A DNA stretch of 41,089 nt. Origin: JALZAH01 sp051000755 (lineage in GTDB: Bacteria; Actinomycetota; Acidimicrobiia; Acidimicrobiales; Palsa-688). The stretch is from positions 1-41,089 of the forward strand of contig JBPCNZ010000024.1 of the NCBI GenBank assembly GCA_051000755.1, in the 5' to 3' direction. This document shows, one piece after another, positions 1 to 8,053 of this stretch (positions within the stretch are counted from its first letter, which is position 1; every line of letters begins with the position of its first letter). Position numbers and translations under genes: made by a program. The notes below the pieces were generated by a model that saw only the letters and a list, made by a program, of their open reading frames with translations, did no database searches and had not been told where the DNA came from.

Positions 1-99
1 GACGACTTCGAGACATACTGGAAATGGCACCTCGACAAAGAACTACAACGCACCCACCAGTCCCGATACGCAAACGGTGCCCTCCCAATCGCCGCGTAG
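1..99 (+). CDS. C-terminal tail of a probable transposase (5' end outside window)
   Basis: An open frame enters from the window edge and ends at TAG 97-99, giving 32 residues that start DDFETYWKWHLDKE and end ALPIAA. The aromatic/His-rich motif YWxWHLxxExQRxHxSRYxxG reminds me of the extreme C-terminus of some IS transposases (ISKra4-like), but this is memory of a style, not a verified match. About a third of its codons end in A or T (aaa, gaa, cta, caa, aca), whereas the neighbouring genes use almost only G/C-ending codons, which fits recently acquired DNA. The next gene starts 65 bases later on the same strand. I see no terminal inverted repeat after the stop. It could also be the tail of another foreign gene. 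Confidence 0.4.
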   Translation, partial: DDFETYWKWHLDKELQRTHQSRYANGALPIAA

Positions 100-163
100 C
101 TCACTCCTGGAGCGCCGCACCCATATGCTTTCGTGCACGGATCAACCGAGAAGGGGCGCGTGC

Positions 164-2318
164 ATGATGGTCGGGGGGCAGATCCAGGATTTCTCGACGG
201 CGGCCAGAGCGGTACTGGCGCTCATCCAGGACCGACTCGGCTTCGAGGTCGCCTGGGTCTCCCGTCGCCAGGGGGACCAGTACGTGATCCTCGACTGCCT
301 GGGGGGCGAACACCTGGTGCACGCCGGCGCCGTGCTGCCCTGGTCGGAGACGTTCTGCTCGTTGATGATGGCCGGTGAACCGAGCATGGCTCCCGTCCTC
401 GACGCCGTGCCGGCCTACGCCGCGCTGCGCGACCGGACCGGTCTTCCCCTGCGGGCCGTCATGAGTGTCCCCATCGTCGACCGCCAGGGCGGGCTGTTCG
501 GGACGCTGTGCGGCTTCAGCACCAGCGACAAGCCGAAGCGGATCCTCGTCGAGGAGCCGACCGTCCGCCTGTGGGCGGACCTCCTCGGTCTGATCCTGAC
601 CAATGAGCTCGCCGTCGACCAGCAGGTCTTCCGGGCCGCCCGGGCCGAGCGAGCGGCGGAGACCGACCCCCTCACCGGTCTGGGCAACCGCCGACTCTGG
701 GACCGACTGCTCGGCCTCGAGGAGGAGCGGTGCCGCCGGTACGGATCGCCCGCGGCGGTGGTGATCGTCGACCTCGACGACCTCAAGGCCGTCAACGACG
801 AGCTGGGCCACGCCGCCGGCGACGCCCAGCTCCAGCGGGTCGGTCGATGCCTCCGCTCCATCCTGCCGGCCGAGGCCCAGGCGGCGCGCGTCGGCGGTGA
901 CGAGTTCGCCATCCTGGCCACCGAATGTGACCGGGCCGGGGGTGAGGAGCTCGCCAGGATGGTCCGCCGTGCTCTGGACGAGGCGGGACTCTCGGCCTCC
1001 ACCGGCCTCGGCGTGCGGACCCTCGACGTGGACATGACCGGCGCATGGCGCCACGCCGATCGGGAGATGTACCGGGCCAAGCGGCGGGCCCGGTCGTCGG
1101 CGGGGCGTCGCAGCCGGCGGGTGGCCGATGTCGGCGGCTCGTTGGTGGCCGAGCACATGGCCCGGATGGTCACCACCTCGGCCCAGGCGGCCGATCAGAT
1201 CGACGAGCTGCTCCTCCTGACCCGCCAGCACCTCGACAGCGACGTGGCCCTGGTGGCCGAGATACGGGACGGTCGATGGATCGTCCGCCACGTGAGCGCA
1301 CGGGTGGACGGCTGGGATGCCGGCGTCGAGCGCGCCGCCGAGGAGACCTACTGCCAGCGACTGCTGAGCGGCCAGCTTCCCACGGTGATCCCCGACACAA
1401 CCCGGATCGTCGACGGTCCCGATCTGGCCTGGCTGAACAGCCCCGTGGGCTCCTACCTGGGGGTTCCGCTGGTTCTCGACGGGCGCGACGATGCCGGGAC
1501 GTTGTGCTGCTTCAGCGCCGAGCCCGATCTCTCCCTCAACGGCCGCGACGTTGCCTTCCTGCGCCTGGTGGCACGGATGGTCACCGATCTGTTCACCAGG
1601 GAGCAGACGGCGATGCAACGCCAGCGGACGGCCCGGCTGCGAGTGGAGCAGGCCCGGGTGTCCGACGCCTTGCGGGTGGTGTTCCAGCCCATCGTGGAGC
1701 TGGCCACCCGCCGGACCGTGGGCCTCGAGGCCCTGACCCGGACACCGACCATCGACGATCTCGGGCCGTCCATGCTCTACCAGGCGGCCGAGGAGGCCGG
1801 GGCCACGGTCGAGTTGGAGCTGTTCGCCGCGGGCCTGGCCACCGTGGGGCTGGGGGCCACCGACGGCCGTCAACTTCTCGGCCACCACCATGCTGGACCC
1901 CGGTTTCGACCGCTTCCTCGACGATCTCCCCCTCGAGCGCATCGTCATCGAGATCAGCGAACACACCCGGGTGGAGGACTACGAGGTGATCGAGCGACTG
2001 CTCCAGCCCCTCCGGGCCGAAGGGCTGCGCCTGGCCGTCGACGACGCCGGGGCGGGATTCGCCAGCTTCCAGCACGTGCTCCGGCTGCGTCCCGACATCA
2101 TCAAGTTGGACATCAGCCTCGTCCGCAACGTGGCCAACGATGGGCTCAGCCAGCGGTTGGCGGCCGCGCTGGCCGGGGTGGGCCAGCAGCTCGACGCCCA
2201 GGTGGTGGCCGAGGGCATCGAGGACGAGGAGACCCTGGTCGCCCTCCAGGGCCTCGGAGTCGACTACGGCCAAGGGTACTTTCTGGGCCGTCCTGCGCCC
2301 CTGGCCGTCGTTCCTTGA
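164..2318 (+). CDS. GAF-GGDEF-GAF-EAL cyclic-di-GMP protein, interrupted by a frameshift
   Basis: Putative diguanylate cyclase/phosphodiesterase. From ATG 164 (AAGGGG eight bases upstream; GTG 77 is the far alternative) the domains are GAF (about residues 8-150), GGDEF (about 165-295, intact GGDEF at 244-248), a second GAF (about 315-480) and EAL (from about 505, EALTR at 522-526). No RxxD inhibitory site is visible before GGDEF. After residue about 566 the reading moves from frame 2 to frame 3 between 1857 and 1869. The rest of the EAL domain then continues perfectly (VNFSATTML, EISEH, DDAGAG, KLD, VVAEGIED, QGYFLGRP) to TGA 2316-2318. All catalytic motifs survive on both sides, so this is a fresh lesion or a one-base sequence error. 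Without correction the first frame runs on and fuses to the downstream methyltransferase. Both output domains look active; the GAF ligands are unknown. Confidence 0.8.
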
Positions 2319-2359
2319 GCGACGCCCGTTCCTTGAGCGACGCCCGTTCCTTGAGCGAC
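2309..2359. repeat. 18-bp tandem repeat, three copies, at a stop/start junction
   Basis: The unit CGTTCCTTGAGCGACGCC occurs at 2309-2326 and 2327-2344, and again at 2345-2359 with a diverged end. The first copy contains the stop codon of the EAL gene (TGA 2316-2318) overlapped by TTG 2315-2317, which is in frame with the methyltransferase. Because 18 is a multiple of three, each copy supplies another in-frame TTG followed by Ser-Asp. The copies are otherwise identical, so the expansion is recent. Confidence 0.9.
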
Positions 2360-2362
2360 CCG

Positions 2363-3100
2363 GTGGGGCGTACGGGTCGCGAGTTCGAGGCCCTGGCCGC
2401 GCACGCCGACGCCGCCTATCTTCGCTACTCGTTCACCAAGGGCACCGATCAGGAGGTGAGCTTCATCGCCGATCTGCTGGCCCCCGACCCGGGGGATCTG
2501 GTCGTCGATGTGGGCTGCGGGCCCGGCCGCCACGTCCGCGCTCTTCGGGACCGAGGACGGGAGGTGGTCGGGGTGGACGTGTCCCTACCGTTCCTGGCCG
2601 CCGCCGGCCCCGGTCGCTGGGTGCGCGGCGATGCCCGGGACCTCCCGGTCGCATCGGGGACGGCCGACGGCGTCCTCTGCCTGTGTCAGGGCGGCTTCGG
2701 CCTGCTCGGCGGCGACGACGAGGGGCTGGCCGTGGCCGAGATGGCCAGGATCCTGCGACCCGGTGGCCGTCTGGTGCTCTCCGCCTTTTCCGCCTACTTC
2801 GTGGTGCGCTACCTGGAGGCAACCGATGCCTTCGATGCCGCCACCGGCGTCAACCACGAGGTCGCCGAGGTCGCCAACCCGGCCGGCGAGAAGCGCTCCT
2901 TCGATCTGTGGACCACCTGCTTCACGCCCCGGGAGCTGCGGTTGCTGCTGGCCGCCGCCGGCCTGGTCACCGACCAGGTCTTCTCCGTGACACCGGGCGA
3001 CTATGCAGCCCGGCCACCCGACCTGGACCATCCGGAATGGCTGGTGGTGGCGTCCAAACCGGTGGCCTCACCCGGAAGGATCGCCGTCCCGCCGGTGTAG
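2363..3100 (+). CDS. class I SAM-dependent methyltransferase
   Basis: Rossmann-fold methyltransferase of unknown substrate, 245 residues from GTG 2363. Motif I is VVDVGCGPGRHVRAL, followed by the acidic end of strand 2 (VVGVDVS), a motif-II-like stretch (GDARDLPVASGTADGVLC) and motif III (ILRPGGRLVLS). The N-terminal YLRYSFTKGTDQEVSF segment is typical of small-molecule methyltransferases of this group. The start is ambiguous: three in-frame TTG codons in the 18-bp repeat (2315, 2333, 2351) would overlap or follow the EAL stop and couple translation, while GTG 2363 starts just past the repeat. None has a good Shine-Dalgarno sequence. It lies directly upstream of rpsA and its stop overlaps a possible rpsA -10 box. 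Confidence 0.8.
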   Translation: MGRTGREFEALAAHADAAYLRYSFTKGTDQEVSFIADLLAPDPGDLVVDVGCGPGRHVRALRDRGREVVGVDVSLPFLAAAGPGRWVRGDARDLPVASGTADGVLCLCQGGFGLLGGDDEGLAVAEMARILRPGGRLVLSAFSAYFVVRYLEATDAFDAATGVNHEVAEVANPAGEKRSFDLWTTCFTPRELRLLLAAAGLVTDQVFSVTPGDYAARPPDLDHPEWLVVASKPVASPGRIAVPPV

Positions 3101-3103
3101 GAT
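3098..3103 (+). promoter_or_regulatory. possible -10 box for rpsA
   Basis: TAGGAT overlaps the methyltransferase stop codon and would place the transcript start near 3110, giving a leader of about 49 bases with a purine-rich Shine-Dalgarno stretch (GGAAAGAAAAGG, 3135-3146). No convincing -35 is seen, so this rests on the hexamer and its position only. Confidence 0.3.
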
Positions 3104-3158
3104 TGGGCCCCTTGGGCGAACCGCGCCCGTGTCCGGAAAGAAAAGGCCTCCTCACTTC

Positions 3159-4682
3159 ATGACCGACTCCCCGACGACCACCCTCACTGTTCCCGACCCA
3201 GACGGTGTGGAGTCCCGCATGGGAACCTTCGATGAGAGCGGGGCCTACACCCCCCGCCAGATCGTCGCCGACGATCTCGACGGCACCAGCCTCGAAGATG
3301 CCATCGCCGGGACCATCGTCGAGTTCGACGACGGCGACATCGTCGCCGGGACCGTGGTCAAGGTGGACAAGGACGAGGTGCTCCTCGACATCGGGTTCAA
3401 GTCCGAAGGGGTCATTCCCGCCCGGGAGCTGTCAATTCGCCATGACGTGGACCCCTCCGAGATCGTCACCGTCGGTGACGCCATCGAGGCTCTTGTCCTC
3501 CAGAAGGAGGACAAGGAGGGCCGGCTGATCCTGTCCAAGAAGCGGGCCCAGTACGAGCGGGCGTGGGGCACGATCGAGGAGATCAAGGAGCGCGACGGCG
3601 TGGTCTCGGGTCCGGTCATCGAGATGGTCAAGGGCGGCCTGATCCTCGACATCGGCCTCCGTGGGTTCCTGCCCGCCTCGCTCGTCGAGCTCCGCCGGGT
3701 CCGGGACCTGCAGCCCTATGTGGGCCGGAACCTCGAGGCCAAGATCATCGAGCTGGACAAGAACCGCAACAACGTGGTCCTGTCCCGCCGGGCGTGGCTG
3801 GAGGAGACCCAGAAGGAGCAGCGCGACGAGTTCCTGGCCAACCTCAAGCCGGGCGAGGTGCGCCACGGCACGGTGTCCTCGGTCGTCAACTTCGGTGCCT
3901 TCGTGGACCTGGGGGGCATGGACGGCCTCATCCACGTGTCCGAGCTGTCGTGGAAGCATGTCGATCATCCCTCCTCGGTCGTCGCCGTCGGCGACGAGGT
4001 CGAGGTCCGAGTGCTCGACGTCGACCTGGACCGGGAGCGCATCAGCCTGTCGCTCAAGGCCACCCAGGCCGATCCGTGGCAGGAGTTCGCCAACGCCCAC
4101 CGCGTCGGTGAGCTGGTCTACGGCCGGGTGACCAAGCTGGTGCCCTTCGGTGGCTTCGTGCAGGTCGGCGAGGGCATCGAGGGTCTGGTCCACATCTCGG
4201 AGATGGCCAGCCACCACGTCGACCTGCCCGAGCAGGTCGTCACCCCCGGCGAGGAGCTGTGGGTCAAGATCATCGACATCGACCTGCAGCGGCGCCGGAT
4301 CAGCCTGTCGATCAAGCAGGCCGCCGAGGGTGGCGAGGTGGCCGCCGAGTATCGCGATGCGTTCGGCGAGCACGCCTACGACGAGGCCGGCAACTACATC
4401 GGGGCCGCCTTCGGTGACTTCGAGCCCGAATCCGAGGCCCAGCAGGCGTGGGCCGAGTACCTCGAGGAGAGCGGTGGGGCTCCCGGCGAGGCTCCGGCCG
4501 ACGGGGCTCCGCCCGTCGGCGCCGCTCCGCCGGTCGACGCTGCTCCGCCGGTCGACGCCGGGCCTGGCGGTGCTGCGGCGGGTCCCGAGCCGGGCGGCGC
4601 CGAGTCCCCCTTGACCGCTACCCCGGTCATCGAGAACCCGGACGGCACTCCTCTCCCCGAGACCGAGCCTGGGGTCGAGTAG
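3159..4682 (+). CDS. rpsA: 30S ribosomal protein S1
   Basis: RNA-binding protein that helps the 30S subunit engage mRNA. The 507-residue product has four S1 OB-fold repeats: about residues 57-128 (DIVAGTVVKV...GVIPARELS), 140-205 (GGLILDIGLRGFLPASL), 225-295 (VRHGTVSSVVNFGAFVDLGG...LIHVSELSW) and 310-380 (LVYGRVTKLVPFGGFVQVGEG...LVHISEM). This four-repeat form is the usual actinobacterial one, against six in E. coli. ATG 3159 was chosen because the purine-rich Shine-Dalgarno precedes it and residues before it look non-coding. The C-terminal 80 residues are acidic, then Pro/Ala-rich, with a tandem APPV(G/D)A repeat. It lies upstream of coaE and uvrB, a common actinobacterial order. Confidence 0.97.
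   Translation: MTDSPTTTLTVPDPDGVESRMGTFDESGAYTPRQIVADDLDGTSLEDAIAGTIVEFDDGDIVAGTVVKVDKDEVLLDIGFKSEGVIPARELSIRHDVDPSEIVTVGDAIEALVLQKEDKEGRLILSKKRAQYERAWGTIEEIKERDGVVSGPVIEMVKGGLILDIGLRGFLPASLVELRRVRDLQPYVGRNLEAKIIELDKNRNNVVLSRRAWLEETQKEQRDEFLANLKPGEVRHGTVSSVVNFGAFVDLGGMDGLIHVSELSWKHVDHPSSVVAVGDEVEVRVLDVDLDRERISLSLKATQADPWQEFANAHRVGELVYGRVTKLVPFGGFVQVGEGIEGLVHISEMASHHVDLPEQVVTPGEELWVKIIDIDLQRRRISLSIKQAAEGGEVAAEYRDAFGEHAYDEAGNYIGAAFGDFEPESEAQQAWAEYLEESGGAPGEAPADGAPPVGAAPPVDAAPPVDAGPGGAAAGPEPGGAESPLTATPVIENPDGTPLPETEPGVE
4506..4559. repeat. 18-bp tandem repeat, three copies, inside rpsA
   Basis: Units at 4506-4523, 4524-4541 and 4542-4559; the last two are GCTCCGCCGGTCGACGCT/C and the first is diverged. 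They encode APPV(G/D)A in the disordered C-terminal tail of S1 and keep the frame. Confidence 0.85.
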
Positions 4683-4745
4683 GGGCGGGGGCGGGTTCTG
4701 GCAGACGGTTCAACGTTGTCGGTGCGCCCGAGTGGCCGCCGCGGT

Positions 4746-5090
4746 TCAGCCCTTGGCGAAGCGGCGGGTGCCGATGTCGGTGACCGTCGATGACGGCAGA
4801 TCACCGACGGAGGTTTGGTCCTCCGCAGGTGGCCGGTAGCCCTCCTCGGCCGCTTCCAGCAGACGTCTGACCTGGTCGGCCGGGTAGCGCCGGTGGCCGC
4901 CGGGTGTCCGCACCGATGGGATGCGGCCCTGCCGGGCCCATTCCGAGACGGTCCGTTCCGAAACCTGGAACAGACGGGCCACGTCGACCGTGCGCAGGAG
5001 CTGCCCACCGATGCTGGCCGGCACGTCGGCACCGTACAGATCGTTGAGAAGATCCCGGCGCCGGCGCTCCTGGCTTTGCTCGTCACTCAC
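4746..5090 (-). CDS. BldC/MerR-type helix-turn-helix regulator
   Basis: DNA-binding protein of 114 residues. Residues about 31-82 hold the winged-helix signature of BldC and excisionase-like MerR proteins: LLRTVDVARLFQVSERTVSEW, then the wing RTPGGHRRY and an Arg-rich recognition segment. BldC itself is about 70 residues; here there is a 30-residue charged N-terminal arm and a 30-residue C-terminal tail with no effector domain. The GTG start (5090-5088) has GAGGTG six bases upstream. The gene is convergent with rpsA and divergent from coaE. The intergenic space upstream carries a 20-bp palindrome (5196-5215) that may be a regulator site. BldC family members act as developmental or global regulators in Streptomyces; the target here is unknown. 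Confidence 0.85.
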   Translation of the reverse strand: MSDEQSQERRRRDLLNDLYGADVPASIGGQLLRTVDVARLFQVSERTVSEWARQGRIPSVRTPGGHRRYPADQVRRLLEAAEEGYRPPAEDQTSVGDLPSSTVTDIGTRRFAKG

Positions 5091-5195
5091 CTGATCACCT
5101 CAGCGGATGCGGGAAAAGGGACTCCCCGGGGCCGTCGGTTCAGCTCGCGGCGCCGCACACGCCCTTCCACCGTGGCGACCGACAGGTCATCTGGC

Positions 5196-5215
5196 AATAG
5201 TCCGGTCGGACTATT
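5196..5215. promoter_or_regulatory. 20-bp perfect palindrome, candidate operator
   Basis: AATAGTCCGGTCGGACTATT has 9-bp perfect arms around a GT centre. It lies 106 bp upstream of the BldC-like start (minus) and 113 bp upstream of coaE (plus), and is A/T-richer than its surroundings. The divergent position fits a dimeric repressor or activator site better than a terminator. The binding protein is not identifiable from sequence. Confidence 0.55.
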
Positions 5216-5315
5216 TCCTCCCTGATCCGATCGGGCCCTCCCGGCCCGCGACCCCGCCTTTTCCGGGGCGATCGGGGCCCGGCACCTGCGGTTCTGTAGC
5301 CGGCGGCTGGGCGTC

Positions 5316-5321
5316 TACGGT
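5316..5321 (+). promoter_or_regulatory. probable -10 box of coaE (leaderless)
   Basis: TACGGT is followed by exactly six bases and then ATG 5328, the spacing expected when transcription starts at the initiation codon. No Shine-Dalgarno sequence is present. The same geometry is seen at uvrB and uvrA. Confidence 0.45.
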
Positions 5322-5327
5322 GAGCCG

Positions 5328-5939
5328 ATGCTGTTGGTTGGTCTCACCGGAGGCATCGGGAGTGGAAAGTCGACGGTGGCCGCCGGCCTCGCCGATCGGG
5401 GCGCGTCGGTCATCGACGCCGACGGCATCGCCCGCCAGGTGGTCCAACCCGGAGGCCGGGCCTACCCGGCACTCGTCGAGCGGTTTGGCCCCGACGTGCT
5501 CAACGCCGACGGGACCCTTGATCGCCCGGCCGTGGCGGCGGTCGTGTTCGCCGATCCCGCCGCTCGCGCCGATCTCGACGCCATCACCCACCCGGCGATC
5601 GGCCTGGTCATGGCCGAGCAGGTCGTGGCCTGCGCCGACGCCGCCGTCGTCGTGCTCGACGTGCCCCTCCTCAGGGCCGAGACCGTGCGTTCCTACGGAC
5701 TGGCCGCGGTCATCGTCGTCGACGCCCCGACCGATGTCGCAGTCGAACGGCTGGTGGAGCACCGGGGCTTCACCGAGGCCGATGCCCGGGCCCGGGTTGC
5801 GGCCCAGGCGACCCGCGAGGAGCGCCGGGCCCTGATTGACCTGGTCCCGGCCGGCCTGGTCATCGACAACGCCGGGGACTCCCACGCCCTCGAGGCGGAG
5901 ATCGCCCGGGCGTGGGACTTCCTGGCCGCCCGGCTCTGA
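5328..5939 (+). CDS. coaE: dephospho-CoA kinase
   Basis: Last step of coenzyme A synthesis: ATP-dependent phosphorylation of the 3'-hydroxyl of dephospho-CoA, in the cytoplasm. The 203-residue protein is of normal length for a single-domain CoaE; some actinobacterial CoaE proteins carry an extra C-terminal domain, which is absent here. The P-loop is GGIGSGKST (8-16). The CoA-site segment DADGIARQVV follows, and DVPLL with the downstream lid motif is present. The ATG start is supported by the immediate P-loop and the -10 box six bases upstream. It is followed by a 16-bp triplicate repeat and then uvrB, 77 bases downstream. Confidence 0.95.
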   Translation: MLLVGLTGGIGSGKSTVAAGLADRGASVIDADGIARQVVQPGGRAYPALVERFGPDVLNADGTLDRPAVAAVVFADPAARADLDAITHPAIGLVMAEQVVACADAAVVVLDVPLLRAETVRSYGLAAVIVVDAPTDVAVERLVEHRGFTEADARARVAAQATREERRALIDLVPAGLVIDNAGDSHALEAEIARAWDFLAARL

Positions 5940-5982
5940 GGGTCCCCGGGTCTGAGGGTCCCCGGGTCTGAGGGTCCCCGGA
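5935..5982. repeat. 16-bp tandem repeat, three copies, at the coaE stop
   Basis: TCTGAGGGTCCCCGGG at 5935-5950 and 5951-5966, and with one terminal change (GGA) at 5967-5982. The first copy contains the coaE stop codon (5937-5939). Each copy contains CCCGGG, so the array can fold, but it does not look like a classical terminator. Confidence 0.9.
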
Positions 5983-6004
5983 TCTGCGTGTCACGGCCTC
6001 CCGG

Positions 6005-6010
6005 TACCAT
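6005..6010 (+). promoter_or_regulatory. probable -10 box of uvrB (leaderless)
   Basis: TACCAT lies six bases before ATG 6017. No Shine-Dalgarno sequence precedes the start, so transcription probably begins at or next to the start codon. No SOS box is seen in this interval, unlike uvrA. Confidence 0.5.
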
Positions 6011-6016
6011 CGCATC

Positions 6017-8035
6017 ATGCCCGCCTTCGAGGTCGTCTCCGAGTTCGCGCCGGCGGGCGATCAACCCGAGGCCATCGCCAAGCTGGCCGAGGGGGTTGAC
6101 CGCGGCGACCGGTTCCAGACCCTGCTCGGCATCACCGGGAGCGGCAAGAGCGCCACCATGGCCTGGACCATCGAGGCGGTGCAGCGCCCCACCTTGATGA
6201 TCGCCCCCAACAAGTCCCTGGCCGCCCAGCTGGCCAACGAGATGCGGGAGTTCTTCCCCCACAACCGCGTCGAGTTCTTCGTCAGCTACTACGACTACTA
6301 CCAGCCCGAGGCCTACATCCCCTCGAGTGACACCTACATCGAAAAGGACAGCTCGATCAACGACGAGATCGACCGGTTGCGCCACTCGGCCACCTCGGCG
6401 TTGCTGACCCGGCCCGACACCATCGTGGTCGCATCGGTTTCATGCATCTACGGCCTGGGTTCGCCGGTCGAGTACGCCAAGCGCATCCTCCACGTCAAGC
6501 GAGGGGTGGAGGAGGACCAGAGGGCCATCCTGCGCCGGCTGGTCGACATGCAGTACGAGCGCAATGACGCCAACCTGGTCCGGGGCAAGTTCCGGGTGCG
6601 GGGGGACACCATCGAGGTCCATCCCGCCTACGAGGAGCACGCCGTGCGCATCGAGCTGTTCGGCGATGAGATCGAGCGGATCACCGCGGTGGACATGCTC
6701 ACCGGCGAGACGCTCGGCGAGCTCGAGGAGCTGGTCATCTTTCCCGCCACCCACTACGTCGCCGGTGACGAGCGCATGCAGCGGGCCATCGGCCAGATCG
6801 AGTCCGAGCTGCAGGAGCGGCTGAAGTTTTTCGAGAACGAAGGCAAGCTGCTCGAAGCCCAGCGCCTGCGCATGCGGACCTCCTACGACCTCGAGATGCT
6901 GGCCGAGGTCGGTGTCTGCTCGGGCATCGAGAACTACAGCCGCCACATCGACGGACGCCAGCCGGGTGAGGCGCCCAACACCCTGATGGACTTCTTTCCC
7001 GACAACTTCCTCCTCATCGTCGACGAGTCCCACCAGACCGTCCCCCAGCTCCACGGTCAGTACGAGGGGGACCGGTCCCGAAAGGAGACCCTCGTCGACC
7101 ACGGGTTCCGGCTTCCCTCGGCCGCCGACAACCGGCCCCTACGCTTCGACGAGTTCTACCAGCGGGTCAACCAGTGCGTGTTCCTGTCCGCCACACCGTC
7201 GGCCTACGAGATCACCCAGTCGACCCAGGTGGTCGAGCAGATCGTCCGCCCCACCGGCCTGGTCGACCCGGAGGTCACGGTCAAGCCGACGAAGGGCCAG
7301 ATCGACGACCTGATGACCGAGATCCACAAGCGGGTGGGGCGGGGCGAGCGGGTCTTGGTGACAACCCTGACCAAGAAGATGGCCGAGGACCTGACCGACT
7401 ACCTGTTGGAGATGGGTATCAAGGTCCGTTACCTCCATTCCAACATCGACACCCTGCAGCGCATCGAGATCCTGCGGGATCTGCGCCTGGGTGAGTTCGA
7501 CGTCCTGGTCGGGATCAACCTCCTCCGAGAGGGGCTCGACCTGCCGGAGGTGTCACTGGTGGCCATCCTCGACGCCGACAAGGAAGGTTTTCTCCGCTCG
7601 GAGACCTCCCTGGTCCAGACCATCGGCCGGGCCGCCCGCAACGTCGACGGTCAGGTGGTCATGTATGCCGATCAGGTGACGGACTCGATGCGGCGGGCCA
7701 TCTCCGAGACCCACCGCCGCCGCGCCGTGCAGCAGGCCTACAACCTCGATCACGGCATCGATCCTCAGACGATCCGCAAGGCGATCACCGACATCCTGTC
7801 GATGCTCGGTGGCCGGTCCGGCACCGCCGTGCCGGGACAAAACCGCCGGGACCGGCGGCGGGACAAGGCCCGCAGCGACCTGGCCAAGCTGCCGCCCGGC
7901 GAGCTGGCCCGGCTCATCTCCTCCATCGAGGAGGAGATGCGCGACGCCGCCGCCGACCTGCAGTTCGAGTACGCCGCACGACTCCGCGACGAGATCGAGG
8001 ACCTGAAGGGGGAGCTGAAGGCCCTGGCCGGGTGA
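6017..8035 (+). CDS. uvrB: excinuclease ABC subunit B
   Basis: Damage-verifying helicase-like subunit of nucleotide excision repair; it is loaded by UvrA and then recruits UvrC for incision. The 672-residue product is full length. It has Walker A TGSGKS (40-45), the damage-inserting beta-hairpin YYDYYQPEAYIP, the DEAD-like box VDESH, the motif LSATPS, helicase motifs V/VI (GINLLREGLDLP, QTIGRAARN) and the C-terminal UVR coiled coil (IEEEMRDAAADLQFEYAARLRDE) that contacts UvrC. The ATG start follows a -10 box at leaderless spacing. It is convergent with the hydrolase gene, 18 bases away. uvrA and uvrC follow within 9.5 kb. Confidence 0.98.
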   Translation: MPAFEVVSEFAPAGDQPEAIAKLAEGVDRGDRFQTLLGITGSGKSATMAWTIEAVQRPTLMIAPNKSLAAQLANEMREFFPHNRVEFFVSYYDYYQPEAYIPSSDTYIEKDSSINDEIDRLRHSATSALLTRPDTIVVASVSCIYGLGSPVEYAKRILHVKRGVEEDQRAILRRLVDMQYERNDANLVRGKFRVRGDTIEVHPAYEEHAVRIELFGDEIERITAVDMLTGETLGELEELVIFPATHYVAGDERMQRAIGQIESELQERLKFFENEGKLLEAQRLRMRTSYDLEMLAEVGVCSGIENYSRHIDGRQPGEAPNTLMDFFPDNFLLIVDESHQTVPQLHGQYEGDRSRKETLVDHGFRLPSAADNRPLRFDEFYQRVNQCVFLSATPSAYEITQSTQVVEQIVRPTGLVDPEVTVKPTKGQIDDLMTEIHKRVGRGERVLVTTLTKKMAEDLTDYLLEMGIKVRYLHSNIDTLQRIEILRDLRLGEFDVLVGINLLREGLDLPEVSLVAILDADKEGFLRSETSLVQTIGRAARNVDGQVVMYADQVTDSMRRAISETHRRRAVQQAYNLDHGIDPQTIRKAITDILSMLGGRSGTAVPGQNRRDRRRDKARSDLAKLPPGELARLISSIEEEMRDAAADLQFEYAARLRDEIEDLKGELKALAG

Positions 8036-8053
8036 CCCTCGGTCCTTGGGCGG

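Noticed and set aside
77..3100. One 1,007-residue GGDEF-methyltransferase fusion protein
   Set aside because: Residues between about 596 and 745 of that frame are Arg/Pro-rich nonsense, while frame 3 encodes the true EAL end there; the fusion results from the frameshift.
2264..5982. CRISPR array from the short repeats
   Set aside because: The repeats are directly adjacent without spacers, only three copies each, and partly coding.
5935..5982. The 16-bp repeat array as a coaE terminator
   Set aside because: Pairing is possible only between CCCGGG cores in several equal ways, with no U-tract, and uvrB has its own promoter just beyond.
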